Positions 1 to 8,795 of a DNA stretch of 38,684 nucleotides are shown one piece after another. The stretch comes from Xanthomonas cucurbitae (GTDB lineage: Bacteria; Pseudomonadota; Gammaproteobacteria; Xanthomonadales; Xanthomonadaceae), in assembly GCF_002939885.1 (NCBI RefSeq), contig NZ_MDED01000033.1, positions 1 through 38,684 on the forward strand, in the 5' to 3' direction. A model generated the notes under the pieces. The model searched no databases. It was not told the DNA's origin and worked only from the letters and a program-made list of their open reading frames with translations. The position numbers and the translations under genes are program-made. How positions within the stretch are numbered: position 1 is the stretch's first letter; the number at the start of each line of letters is the position of its first letter.

Positions 1-496
1 ACTCCGCGTCGCCAAAGCTCAGTTGCATCGAAATCGTCCGCTTGGGTCGTCGGTTAATTGTCGCAGATCAGGCTGCTTTGTTCAGAGCGTCCTTAAAGCC
101 GCATTTCGAATCCCGATCCGCCTTCCGGCCGGCGCAGCTCGCCATGCTGTCGCATCCGCGTACAGCACTTGACGTTCTGTCACTTTCGCAATGGATTCAA
201 CCATGCAGCAATGGCGAATAACGATCTGTGCTTCATCTTGCGCAACAGAAATAATGCAGCAGCCGTATTGGCACCCGACAAATCGTCTCGCTTGTACTGA
301 ACTGTGATCGACTACGGCCTTCGGGTTGTATGCGAAGGTGCTGAGTGACCGCATCGGCGACGCCCTTGACCGCGTTGGTTATATCCCCGCGCTTCGCATT
401 GTCGGAATTCTCCCGACATTCACTGGCGCCGGGACTTGTTACGCTTCGCAGCCAGCTGGCAATCGGCTGGTTCGAATGGATTCCACAGGGGACGAC
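1..496. other. Left-edge region with no supported gene
   Basis: No gene can be supported in the first 496 bases. A 90-codon minus-strand frame (354 down to 82) is open, but it has no Shine-Dalgarno sequence, matches no family I recognise and has a Cys- and Arg-rich product, so it may be chance or the remnant of a decayed gene. A 6-bp stem (tgtcgg 400-405, ccgaca 413-418) lies about 80 bases before the lipoprotein gene and could sit in its leader. No promoter with two good hexamers was seen. Confidence 0.4.
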
Positions 497-964
497 ATGA
501 AGAAGATGGCCTGCGCACTCACGCTGATGGGCGCCTCCTTGCTGTGCGCTTGCTCTACCAACAGCGTGGTACGTCAGTCATACAAGGCCGACGCTGCCAC
601 CACATACTGGTATCAGATCACTGGTAACGACGATACCGATGCAGCCAGCCTGGCCATGTTTCGGCGACAGCTCGATGCCAAGTTGGTCGAAGCCAAACTC
701 CGTGGCACGCAGGGAGCGCCGGGGGCACGCCAACTGGACATCCGCGTGACCCATTACTACATGCGCAGCAATGGCGCACGGTTCTGGGCTGGCATCATGG
801 CCGGACGCGACAAGGTCAAGACCTCGATCGAGGTCAAGGATGCTGGCAAGACCGTGGCTGCCTTCGATGTGGAGTCGACCAATAGCACCGCCTGGGGCAC
901 GTCGGAAGGCCTGATCGAAACCCATGCAGAAGAGATCGTCGAACGCCTGGCGCATATGCGATAG
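497..964 (+). CDS. Small lipoprotein, DUF4410-like
   Basis: This encodes a 155-residue predicted lipoprotein. The ATG at 497 is preceded by an AGGGG-type ribosome site about 6 bases upstream. The frame is open back to 326, but the upstream codons do not look coding. The N-terminus has two Lys, a hydrophobic core and the lipobox LCA-C with the lipidated Cys near residue 19, so the mature protein should be anchored in the outer membrane facing the periplasm. The body (two Arg-rich strands, a short GxxxG-like stretch, a final helix ending in RLAHMR) resembles the DUF4410 pattern, whose function is unknown. The gene stands alone; the next start is 143 bases downstream. The lipoprotein call is firm, the family call tentative. 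Confidence 0.75.
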   Translation: MKKMACALTLMGASLLCACSTNSVVRQSYKADAATTYWYQITGNDDTDAASLAMFRRQLDAKLVEAKLRGTQGAPGARQLDIRVTHYYMRSNGARFWAGIMAGRDKVKTSIEVKDAGKTVAAFDVESTNSTAWGTSEGLIETHAEEIVERLAHMR

Positions 965-1107
965 CACCCACGGGTGAGAACGGCAGGGCTGCGTGCAAGC
1001 CGTCACCGCATGCACTGACGCGCGGTGCTGTCGCTGCATCCCGCTGGTGTTTGCAGCACTCGTGCGACGGACACGTGCCGTCACCATTCCACCAACAGAA
1101 GGCCGTC

Positions 1108-2004
1108 ATGTCACCCATCGGGATGGAGCAGTACTGGTACGCCCAGGAAAATGGCGGCGCGGTGGGCGGAACACGGTTGGAGATACAGGCATGGTTTGCA
1201 GAAGGGCGCCTGCGCCCGGACACATTGATGTGGACAGCAGGCATGGCCGACTGGAAAGCGTACGCAACCTGCTCCCTGTTCCACTCCGCGCCGCCTGAAC
1301 TTCCAGTCACCGGCCCAGAACCGCAGCCCTTGCCGGAAAGGCTGGTCACCAAGGATCGCCGGGCGAACCCCCATTTCGGTTCCGGCGACTTCCTCGCCCC
1401 GATGAGCCGTGTGCCACAGGTGTTACCCGCCGATGCACCGCCGCTGCATGTGTATGCCGATGGCTGGCAGGACGTGCGGCCGCACCCGTGGCGCCGATAT
1501 TTTGCGCGTAGTTTCGATTCGCTCGCGCTGGGGATGCTGCTGTGGTTTGCCATCGGCATGGTGGTGGGTACCGTGAGCCCGCCGCTGTATTCGTCACTGG
1601 TCTATCCGTTGATAAGCAGGCCACTGGTGTCAGGCATGCTGACGACACTCTTGTTGGTGGCGATGCTCGCAATCTGGATCGGGCTTTGCGGCAGTAGTCC
1701 CGGCAAGTGGTTGTTCGGGATCAGGGTCCTGCGTCCTGACGGCTATGCGCTGGGCGTGGCGGATGCCTTTTGCCGCGAGGGGCGGATATTCGTCTTCGGC
1801 ATGGGGCTGGGGTTACCGCCGATCAACATGGTTGTACAGCTATTTGCACTGGTACATCTCATCAATGCGGGAAGCACCTCCTGGGACAGCAAGCCAGGCT
1901 GGGTCGTCACGCATCGGCCTACCGGCCGGTGGCAAACAGGCCTGTACGTTGTGGCAGGGATCACTGCACTGGCGCTGGTAGCCCTATTACGCTGGCTGAA
2001 ATAG
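1108..2004 (+). CDS. GYF_2-RDD membrane protein
   Basis: This encodes a 298-residue membrane protein. The first 60 residues match the GYF_2 (DUF4339) pattern: a YWYAQ strand, a glycine-rich turn, then 'FAEGRLRPDTLMW' and 'DWK'. GYF_2 is a bacterial adaptor-like fold often joined to membrane domains. A Pro-rich linker (61-120) leads to an RDD domain with the Arg/Asp signature near residues 129-137 (WRRYFARSFD), hydrophobic segments around 138-160, 163-192, 235-255 and 275-295, and the family motif SPGKWLFGIRVLRPDG at 197-212. RDD proteins are linked to transport or ion homeostasis, but no substrate can be assigned. The start at 1108 has an AGAAGG ribosome site 5 bases upstream; an ATG at 1123 is an alternative. 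It probably forms an operon with the next gene, which starts 3 bases after its stop. Confidence 0.8.
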   Translation: MSPIGMEQYWYAQENGGAVGGTRLEIQAWFAEGRLRPDTLMWTAGMADWKAYATCSLFHSAPPELPVTGPEPQPLPERLVTKDRRANPHFGSGDFLAPMSRVPQVLPADAPPLHVYADGWQDVRPHPWRRYFARSFDSLALGMLLWFAIGMVVGTVSPPLYSSLVYPLISRPLVSGMLTTLLLVAMLAIWIGLCGSSPGKWLFGIRVLRPDGYALGVADAFCREGRIFVFGMGLGLPPINMVVQLFALVHLINAGSTSWDSKPGWVVTHRPTGRWQTGLYVVAGITALALVALLRWLK

Positions 2005-2006
2005 AC

Positions 2007-3620
2007 ATGCAATCACTCCATTTACGCGACCGGCGCGGCTATCTGGGCGCAAGGGAAATCAGCCGGGTCAAGGCGGAATTCGAGCATGGCCAGTATCGGC
2101 CGGACACGATGTCCTGGTGCCCTGGCGAGCCGAGTTGGACATCGCTCGGCCGTCGTTGGAGTCCGCGCCGCACACCGTGGCTGCGTGTATGCGGCATCGC
2201 CGCGTTGATCGGCTGCCTGGCACTGGGCGTTGCATTGCCGCTGTGGGGGATGCACGCGCCCGGGCCACCCCCACTGCCGCTTGCGTGGCACCTGGGCCTG
2301 TTTGCCGTCTCGCTGCTGCTGACAGCGGCCGTGCTCGGCGTTGCGGTCAAGCGCGACCCCGGCTACGGCACCTCCCCTGCCTGGACGTCGGTCTGGTTGC
2401 TGATATCGGCACTGCCATTGATCGCCACACTGCTGTTTCAGCAGATCGAAAATGATCGTATCCGCCACGAGGAGACCGATGCCCGCATGCGACTCAGCGC
2501 AGACAAGCGCGTGCTACGTATCGATGGGTTCATCTCGGCGAATTTCGTCCCGGACTTCAAGGCAGCCATTGCGCAGGCGCCACACCTGCAGCGGATCGAC
2601 ATTCTTAGCGGTGGTGGCCTGGTCGAAGATGCGCTGGAAGTGGCGAAGATCGTGCGTGCCCGTGAACTGGTGGTGCGCGTCGATGACCGTTGCGCCAGCG
2701 CCTGCACCCTGCTATGGGCTGCGTCACCGGCACCGGAGTTGGGCCTGCATGGGTCCATCGGCCTGCATCAGACCTCGACACCGAGCAGATCGCCCAAAGA
2801 GTGGCGGGAGTCTGCGCTGCAACACGTAGAGACGCAGTCGCGCGAGATTTTGCTGCGGGCCGGATTTGGGCCGGATCTGCTCTCCAAGCGCAGTCATACC
2901 CCTCCGACGTCGGTCGCGTGGGTCGATGCCATCGAACTCATCGACAGCGGCGTAAGTCTGCGGGTGGTGGATGCCCAGGGCAGACAAGCGACACCAGCGG
3001 CCCTTGCCATGGCTGGCGCGCTTCATCAGATGAACGCAAGCGATGCAACCTGGCGTGCCTACCTGGCCTACGCGGACAAGCAGCCGGACCCGGTTCTGCA
3101 GCGTGCGCCCGCGATCCGGCAGGCCTTGCTCGCTAAAGACAAGGAGATTGCAATTGCCTGGCTGCGCAGGCTCTACATCGAACTGAATGCCTTTGCATTT
3201 GGGCGATCGTCCGACGCCGACCTGGTGCGTTGGGGGCAAGGCACCGCCGCACTCTGGGAGCACGCCGCACGCACGCGCAACAAGGCGCAATGTAACGCAT
3301 TGCTCAATAACGACGCCCGCTTACAAGACCAGAGAACCCACGCACGCGTGCGCGAACTACTTGCCGATCTGGTCGAAGCAGCATCGCTCAAGCAGCCGCA
3401 GCAGGATGTGCCAGAAACAGCCAGAAATGCCGTCCAGGTCCGCTACAACGCGCTGTTCTGGGAACGGGTGGCCTCGCAGAAGGCAACGTTCAACTGGGCA
3501 GCGTCGTCGCCGCTATGGCGCTGTGGAGCGACAGCGCAGCTTTATCAGGAAACGTTGTCCCGGCCAGCTCCACAAGCGGCCGCATCGCTGCGCGCACTGC
3601 GCTCACTGTATTTCGAATGA
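2007..3620 (+). CDS. GYF_2-like membrane protein with ClpP/crotonase-like protease domain
   Basis: This encodes a 537-residue protein. Residues 1-45 repeat the GYF_2 pattern of its neighbour ('AEFEHGQYRPDTMSWCPGEPSW'). Three membrane segments follow (about 60-80, 92-114, 127-145). Residues 165-270 then read like the ClpP-like family of COG3904: a strand at RVLRIDGFI, the 'LSGGGLVEDALEVAKIVRA' oxyanion-type loop, a candidate catalytic Ser231 in CASAC and His254 in GLHQ. By analogy these could form a Ser-His dyad of a membrane or periplasmic protease. The 270-residue C-terminal part is helical and unrecognised. The ATG at 2007 lies 3 bases after the upstream stop, which fixes it as the second gene of an operon. 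The 3' end lies 15 bases from the convergent pectate lyase gene. Protease activity is inferred, not shown. Confidence 0.75.
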   Translation: MQSLHLRDRRGYLGAREISRVKAEFEHGQYRPDTMSWCPGEPSWTSLGRRWSPRRTPWLRVCGIAALIGCLALGVALPLWGMHAPGPPPLPLAWHLGLFAVSLLLTAAVLGVAVKRDPGYGTSPAWTSVWLLISALPLIATLLFQQIENDRIRHEETDARMRLSADKRVLRIDGFISANFVPDFKAAIAQAPHLQRIDILSGGGLVEDALEVAKIVRARELVVRVDDRCASACTLLWAASPAPELGLHGSIGLHQTSTPSRSPKEWRESALQHVETQSREILLRAGFGPDLLSKRSHTPPTSVAWVDAIELIDSGVSLRVVDAQGRQATPAALAMAGALHQMNASDATWRAYLAYADKQPDPVLQRAPAIRQALLAKDKEIAIAWLRRLYIELNAFAFGRSSDADLVRWGQGTAALWEHAARTRNKAQCNALLNNDARLQDQRTHARVRELLADLVEAASLKQPQQDVPETARNAVQVRYNALFWERVASQKATFNWAASSPLWRCGATAQLYQETLSRPAPQAAASLRALRSLYFE

Positions 3621-3635
3621 GCGCTGGCGCGCGGA

Positions 3636-4961
3636 CTACTGCGTTTCGAACGCGCCCAGGTCTGGTGCGCGCCCGTTGAAGGCTTCGCCGGCATCGGCGC
3701 CGGCATCGATCAGCGCGCTACCCGGGGCCAGTGTTGCGAAACTGACGACCGGCAGATTGCCGTTGGCTTGGCGCGGGCGGGTGAGCTGGCGCTCGTCCAG
3801 GCTGACGAAGTCGCGCGCAGTGGCGTTGAGCGGTAGGGTGAAGGAGTTGCGCCCGATGGTGTTGGCGCTGGCCGCACCCAGGTTGGCGATTTCGACCTTT
3901 GCGCCATAGCCGAGATTGTTGGCCAGGGTGTGCGCGTAACCAGGCACGTCGGTGCGGTTGTCCGCCAGCGTGGAAAGCATGTCGAAGTTGGCGCGGCCGT
4001 TGTTGATGGCGGTGTTGCTGATCCAGGTCTGCCCGCCGATCTGATGGTTGGCATAGAACCCGTTGCTGCGGTTGTCCACCGCCAGGTTGAAGGCAATGCG
4101 GTGCTGCGGCACCGGTTGCGGATAGGCGCTGCCGTTGCGGCCGTAGCCGCCTGCCTTGAAGCCATTGCCATCGCCCAGCAGCGTGCCGTCCACGTCGAAC
4201 CCGTTGCGGAACGACCAGTTGTGCTGCAGCGTCACCGCTTCCCAGGCATTGATGAGGTCGAACCCGTCATCGCTGTTATTCCAGGCTCGGCTGCCTTCGA
4301 TGCTGTTGCCGGTGCTGCCGGCCGCTGCGGGGTGCACGCCGAAGCCATCGATATTGCCGTAGGAAAAGCTGTTCAACCCCTTGTTGTTGTATGCATCGAC
4401 ATTGCGCACGCGGTTATTGCTGCCGGCCACCAGATACCAGCCGATCGCCTGGCCGTCGTGGATGGCCAGACGTTCGAACAGATTGCCGTTGCCGCCTTCC
4501 ACCCGGAACGCCTCCGACTGGGTCAGGCGGTCGGCGATGGTGATACGCACGCCAGTCACCTCGAAGCCGCGGAAGGTGCAGTGGCTGGCCTTGATCCGGA
4601 ATGCTGCCACGCGCTGGTCCGCCGGAGTCACCGCAGTGAAGTCGAACACCGGCCGCTCGGCATCGGCGCTGACGTAGGCGATGCCGTCCTTGGTGATGTC
4701 GTTGACGATCGCGTAGGGCTGCCGAACCGCAGTGATGTTGGCCGTGGTCAGGCGATAGGTGCCGCCACGCAGGTAGACGGTATCGCCGCTGGCCGCTGCG
4801 GCCTGCGCGGCCATCACGGTGGCGAACGGCCGCGCACGCGTGCCGGTGTTGCTGTCCGAGCCGGTCGGCGATACATACCAGTCGGCAGCGGCGCTCACCA
4901 GCGGCAACATGCCGGAAAGGACAATAAGCGCCGCCACGACGCAGCGAGCGGTGGTTTTCAT
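3636..4961 (-). CDS. Secreted pectate lyase, PL9 family
   Basis: This encodes a 441-residue enzyme predicted to cleave polygalacturonate in plant cell walls by beta-elimination. Residues 1-25 form a Sec signal peptide (hydrophobic core, cut near VSA-A). The mature protein starts with the 'WYVSPTGSDSNTGT' and 'DTVYLRGGTYRL' motifs of right-handed beta-helix proteins. The PL9 calcium and catalytic positions described for Dickeya Pel9A appear to be kept: Asp205 in NIDGFGVHP, Asp231/Asp232/Asp235 in NSDDGFDL, and the catalytic Lys269 in GNGFKAGG. Length fits the family. The start at 4961 is preceded, in the coding direction, by GGGGGAAACGTG, a strong ribosome site; the frame is open further upstream but without signal-peptide sense. 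The gene is divergent from the Tat-TldD locus. I saw no plant-inducible-promoter (PIP) box in the 270-base upstream region. Confidence 0.9.
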   Translation of the reverse strand: MKTTARCVVAALIVLSGMLPLVSAAADWYVSPTGSDSNTGTRARPFATVMAAQAAAASGDTVYLRGGTYRLTTANITAVRQPYAIVNDITKDGIAYVSADAERPVFDFTAVTPADQRVAAFRIKASHCTFRGFEVTGVRITIADRLTQSEAFRVEGGNGNLFERLAIHDGQAIGWYLVAGSNNRVRNVDAYNNKGLNSFSYGNIDGFGVHPAAAGSTGNSIEGSRAWNNSDDGFDLINAWEAVTLQHNWSFRNGFDVDGTLLGDGNGFKAGGYGRNGSAYPQPVPQHRIAFNLAVDNRSNGFYANHQIGGQTWISNTAINNGRANFDMLSTLADNRTDVPGYAHTLANNLGYGAKVEIANLGAASANTIGRNSFTLPLNATARDFVSLDERQLTRPRQANGNLPVVSFATLAPGSALIDAGADAGEAFNGRAPDLGAFETQ

Positions 4962-5235
4962 CACGTTTCCCCCAAAGTGATATGGACGGCGCACGCGCTG
5001 CAACGGCGGCACCAAACGCAGCGCAGCAAGGCGGCTATGGACGGCAAAACTAACGGCGCACGCGTGCGGCCACAAGCGCTCGGGTTCGCTTACTGCAACG
5101 GCAATTCCCCTCTGCATGGGGGGCTGTACGCTGGGCCGGTCGGGCGGCGGCACTTGACCAAACCGGCATGGGCGGTAAGGCTCGGCTGCTAGCGTGCATC
5201 TGCTGCATTGCGCGCACTGATTGGAGAGACCGCAC
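4962..5235. other. Divergent intergenic region between pectate lyase and TldD genes
   Basis: These 274 bases must hold the promoters of both divergent genes. Two things stand out. One is a 10-base direct repeat 'tatggacggc' near 4980 and 5034. The other is a perfect 12-bp palindrome cgcacgcgtgcg at 5057-5068. A TCAC-N12-GTGA pair overlaps the pectate lyase ribosome site but does not match the Clp/CRP consensus spacing. No clear -35/-10 pair is visible. Confidence 0.4.
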
Positions 5236-6864
5236 GTGGACCGTCGTACCTTCCTCACCCTGTCCAGCATCGGGGCCGCCGGCATGCTGCTGCCGAACAC
5301 GCGGCTGATCGCGGCCGACCACCTGCTCGCGCCGGTGGATGCGGCGCGCAACCGACGCCTGTCCGATACCGCGCTCACCACCGCCAAGGCCGCTGGCGCC
5401 AGCTATTGCGATGTGCGCGTTGGCCGCTACCTGCGCCAATTCGTGATGACCCGCGAGGCGCAGGTGGACAACGTGGTCAACGCGGAATCCAGCGGCGTGG
5501 GCGTGCGCGTGCTGGCCGATGGCGCCTGGGGCTTCGCTGCCACCCACACGCTGACCAGCGATGGGGTGGCCGCAGCCACGCGGCAGGCGGTGGCGATTGC
5601 CAAGGCCAATGCGCGGCTGGGCGGTACGCCGGTGCAGCTGGCACCGGTGACGCCGGCAGGCGAGGTGCGCTGGCGCACGCCGATCAAGAAGAACGCGATG
5701 GAGGTGCCATTGCAGGAGAAGGTGGCGCTGTTGATGGACGTCAATGCGGCCGCGCTCAATGCCGGCGCCACCTTCGTGGCGTCGCGCCTGTTCGCCATCA
5801 ACGAGCAGAAGTATTTCGCCAGTAGCGATGGGTCCTACATCGACCAGGACGTGCACCGGCTATGGCTACCGTTCACCGTGACCGCCGTGGACAAGGCCAG
5901 CGGCACGTTCCGCACCCGCGACGGGCTGTCTTCGCCGATGGGCATGGGCTACGAATACCTGGATGGCGATCCGCGCGAAAAGCATGCGCTGCCGGGCGGG
6001 CTTGTCGGTTATGGGAACAGCTACGACGCCCGCGAAGATGCCATCGCCGCCGCCAAGCAGGCACGCGCCAAACTCACCGCACCGTCGGTGAAAGCGGGCA
6101 AGTACGATCTGGTGATCGACCCGAGCAACCTGTTCCTCACCATCCATGAGTCGGTGGGCCATCCGCTCGAACTCGATCGCGTGCTGGGCTACGAAGCCAA
6201 CTACGCCGGCACCAGTTTCGCTACGCTGGACAAGCGCGATGCGAAGTTCCGGTGGGGCAGCGACGCGGTGACCTTTGTCGCCGACAAGACCCGGCCGGGT
6301 AGCCTGGGCGCGGTGGGCTACGACGACGAGGGCGTGCAGACCAAACAATGGGAGTTGGTGAAGGACGGCATCCTGGTCGATTACCAATGCACCCGCGACC
6401 AGGCGCACCTGCTGGGCAAGACCGCTTCGGATGGCTGCAGCTACGCCGATTCCTGGTCGAACGTGCAATTCCAGCGCATGCCCAACGTCTCGCTGGCGCC
6501 GGGCAAGACGCCGCTGGCAGTGGCCGAGATGATCCGCAACGTCGAGCGCGGGCTGTATATCCACGGGCGCGGCTCGTATTCGATCGACCAGCAGCGCTAC
6601 AACGCACAGTTCGGCGGGCAACTGTTCTACGCGATCAAGAACGGCCAGGTCACGCGGCTGGTGGAAGACGGCGCCTACCAGATCCGCACGCCGGAATTCT
6701 GGAACGCCTGCAGCGCGGTATGCGACGAAGGCGACTTCCGCCTGGGTGGCTCGTTCTTCGATGGCAAGGGTCAGCCCAGCCAGGTGTCGGCGGTGTCGCA
6801 CGGTGCCTCCACCACGCGCTTTCACGGCATCAACGTCATCAACACCGCGCGCGCGCTGGGGTGA
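5236..6864 (+). CDS. Tat-exported TldD-family metalloprotease, copy 1
   Basis: This encodes a 542-residue TldD-family peptidase. In E. coli the TldD subunit of the TldD/TldE heterodimer carries a zinc site and cleaves unfolded peptides, maturing microcin B17 and CcdA. Here the N-terminus is a twin-arginine signal (DRRTFL, then a hydrophobic core, about residues 1-30), so the protein should be folded in the cytoplasm and exported to the periplasm; cytosolic TldD has no signal. The HExxxH motif is intact as H304-E305-S-V-G-H309. The third E. coli ligand, Cys454, appears to align with Asp509 in FFDGKGQ. The start is GTG 5236, 7 bases after GGAGAG, which rules out the TTG at 5221. A closely related paralogue and a TldE partner follow. 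Copy 1 may have its own promoter upstream. Confidence 0.88.
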   Translation: MDRRTFLTLSSIGAAGMLLPNTRLIAADHLLAPVDAARNRRLSDTALTTAKAAGASYCDVRVGRYLRQFVMTREAQVDNVVNAESSGVGVRVLADGAWGFAATHTLTSDGVAAATRQAVAIAKANARLGGTPVQLAPVTPAGEVRWRTPIKKNAMEVPLQEKVALLMDVNAAALNAGATFVASRLFAINEQKYFASSDGSYIDQDVHRLWLPFTVTAVDKASGTFRTRDGLSSPMGMGYEYLDGDPREKHALPGGLVGYGNSYDAREDAIAAAKQARAKLTAPSVKAGKYDLVIDPSNLFLTIHESVGHPLELDRVLGYEANYAGTSFATLDKRDAKFRWGSDAVTFVADKTRPGSLGAVGYDDEGVQTKQWELVKDGILVDYQCTRDQAHLLGKTASDGCSYADSWSNVQFQRMPNVSLAPGKTPLAVAEMIRNVERGLYIHGRGSYSIDQQRYNAQFGGQLFYAIKNGQVTRLVEDGAYQIRTPEFWNACSAVCDEGDFRLGGSFFDGKGQPSQVSAVSHGASTTRFHGINVINTARALG

Positions 6865-7146
6865 GCGCACGCCACACGCGGGCGCCGGTCGCGCCGCCAC
6901 GGGTGTCCACACCGACCAGCCCGTGCCGGCCTGCCGACACGGGCCGTGTGCAGTGAGCGGCACGACTGCCGCCCGGCACGCCCTGGTACCGTGCCGTGGC
7001 ACCGGGCAGGGGCACTCGCCCACACCCCTGCCGAAAGTCATTTGACGCGGCATTCATCGCCCGGCAAGAATCGGGGATACCGTGCGGGTGCCATCCGCGC
7101 GTCACTACACCACCCGCGCAGCGTGCGCGACGATTGGGAGTTGCCC
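6865..7146. other. Spacer between the two TldD genes
   Basis: This 282-base GC-rich spacer holds no supportable gene. It contains a 7-bp stem (cggcacg 6974-6980, cgtgccg 6990-6996) with a 9-base loop and several overlapping complementary pieces (gcccgg/ccgggc), so the transcript could fold. No T-run follows, so it is not an intrinsic terminator. It may separate expression of the two TldD copies or carry the promoter of the second. Confidence 0.35.
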
Positions 7147-8781
7147 GTGCAGCGACGTGATTTCCTGGCCCTGAGTGGGCTGACCATGGGCGGGCTCGTC
7201 CTGCCCGCCTACTTCGGCAACGCGATTGCCGCCGAGCAGTTGTTGACACCCTTCGATGTGAGCCGCAAGAAGCGCCTGGCCGACGCCGGCCTCAACGCCG
7301 CGCGGCAGGCCGGCGCCAGTTACTGCGATGTGCGCATCGGGCGCTATCTGCGGCAGTTCGTGATTACCCGCGAAGACAAGGTGCAGAACGTGGTCAACGC
7401 CGAGTCCATCGGCACGGGCATCCGCGTGATCGTGGGCGGCGCGTGGGGCTTTGCCGCCACCAACGAGCTCACCGAACAGGGCGTGGCCAAGGCAGCGGCG
7501 CAGGCAGTGGCCATCGCCAAGGCCAACGCCAGGGTGCAGGGCACGCCGGTGCAGCTGGCGCCCGCACCCGGCGTGGGCGAGGTCAGCTGGAAGACGCCGA
7601 TCAAGAAGAACGCGATGGAAGTGCCGATCAAGGACAAGGTGGACCTGCTGCTGGGCGTCAATGCCGCTGCGGCCGCCGCCGGCGCCAACTTCGTCAACTC
7701 GATGCTGTTCGTGGTCAACGAGCAGAAGTATTTCGCCAGCACCGACGGCTCCTACATCGACCAGGATGTGCACCGCATCTGGGCCCCGATGAGCGTGACC
7801 GCCATCGACAAGGCCAGCGGCAAGTTCCGTACCCGCGAGGGGCTGTCCGCACCGATGGGCATGGGCTACGAGTATCTGGACGGCGCTGCCGCCGGCAAGT
7901 TCGTCTCGCCCAATGGCGTGGTGAACTACGGCCTGTCCTACGATATGAAGGAAGACGCCATCGCCGCAGCCAAGCAGGCGCAGGAAAAGCTCAAGGCGCC
8001 TTCAGTGAAGCCCGGCAAGTACGACCTGGTGTTGGACCCTTCGCATACCTGGCTGACCATCCACGAGTCGATCGGCCATCCGCTGGAACTGGACCGCGTG
8101 CTCGGCTACGAGGCCAATTACGCCGGCACCAGCTTCGCCACGCTGGACAAGCTCAAGTCCGGCTTCCAGTACGGCAGCGACAAGGTGCACATCCTCGCCG
8201 ACAAGACGCAGGCAGGCAGCCTGGGCGCGGTGGGTTACGACGATGAAGGCGTGAAGACCAAGCAATGGGACCTGATCCGCGACGGCAAGCTGGTGGATTA
8301 CCAGGCCATCCGCGATCAGGCGCATATCCTGGGCAAGACGGCCTCCGATGGCTGCTGCTACGCCGACTCCTGGTCCAGCGTGCAGTTCCAGCGCATGCCC
8401 AACGTCTCACTGGCCGCCGGCAAGACGCAGCTCAGCGTGAGCGATGTCATCAAGGACGTGGAGAACGGCATCTACATCATCGGCGATGGCTCGTTCTCCA
8501 TCGACCAGCAGCGCTACAACGCGCAGTTCGGTGGTCAGCTGTTCTATGAGATCAAGAACGGCGCCATCACCCGCATGCTCGAAGACGTGGCCTACCAGAT
8601 CCGTACCCCGGAATTCTGGAATGCCTGCAGCGCCGTGGCCGATCAACGCGATTACCGCCTGGGCGGTTCGTTCTTCGATGGCAAGGGCCAGCCGAGCCAG
8701 GTCTCGGCGGTCTCGCATGGTTCGTCCACCGCCCGCTTCGATGGCATCAACGTCATCAGCACCGCCCGCTCGCTCGGCTGA
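7147..8781 (+). CDS. Tat-exported TldD-family metalloprotease, copy 2
   Basis: This encodes a 544-residue paralogue of the preceding gene, similar along its whole length after the signal (shared blocks include 'SYCDVRIGRYLRQFV', 'LGYEANYAGTSFATLDK' and 'YNAQFGGQLFY'). The Tat signal is QRRDFLALSG plus a hydrophobic core, with likely cleavage near AIA-A (residue 28). The metal motif H306-E307-S-I-G-H311 is intact and Asp511 again occupies the place of the E. coli Cys ligand. GTG 7147 is chosen because GGGAG lies 6 bases upstream. Its stop is 14 bases before the TldE-like gene, so this copy is the one most directly co-transcribed with the partner. Two active-site-bearing TldD copies beside one TldE suggest two alternative heterodimers with different specificity, which is inference. 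Confidence 0.88.
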   Translation: MQRRDFLALSGLTMGGLVLPAYFGNAIAAEQLLTPFDVSRKKRLADAGLNAARQAGASYCDVRIGRYLRQFVITREDKVQNVVNAESIGTGIRVIVGGAWGFAATNELTEQGVAKAAAQAVAIAKANARVQGTPVQLAPAPGVGEVSWKTPIKKNAMEVPIKDKVDLLLGVNAAAAAAGANFVNSMLFVVNEQKYFASTDGSYIDQDVHRIWAPMSVTAIDKASGKFRTREGLSAPMGMGYEYLDGAAAGKFVSPNGVVNYGLSYDMKEDAIAAAKQAQEKLKAPSVKPGKYDLVLDPSHTWLTIHESIGHPLELDRVLGYEANYAGTSFATLDKLKSGFQYGSDKVHILADKTQAGSLGAVGYDDEGVKTKQWDLIRDGKLVDYQAIRDQAHILGKTASDGCCYADSWSSVQFQRMPNVSLAAGKTQLSVSDVIKDVENGIYIIGDGSFSIDQQRYNAQFGGQLFYEIKNGAITRMLEDVAYQIRTPEFWNACSAVADQRDYRLGGSFFDGKGQPSQVSAVSHGSSTARFDGINVISTARSLG

Positions 8782-8795
8782 CAGGAGAAACCCAT

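Noticed and set aside
3930..5192. 420-codon plus-strand frame opposite the pectate lyase
   Set aside because: It is a shadow of a gene with signal peptide and catalytic residues on the other strand; no start signals.
4962..5235. PIP box (TTCGB-N15-TTCGB) for HrpX control of the pectate lyase
   Set aside because: No such pair was found on either strand of the upstream region.
6974..6996. Hairpin after TldD copy 1 as terminator
   Set aside because: It has only 7 bp and no T-run, so an intrinsic terminator call is not supported.
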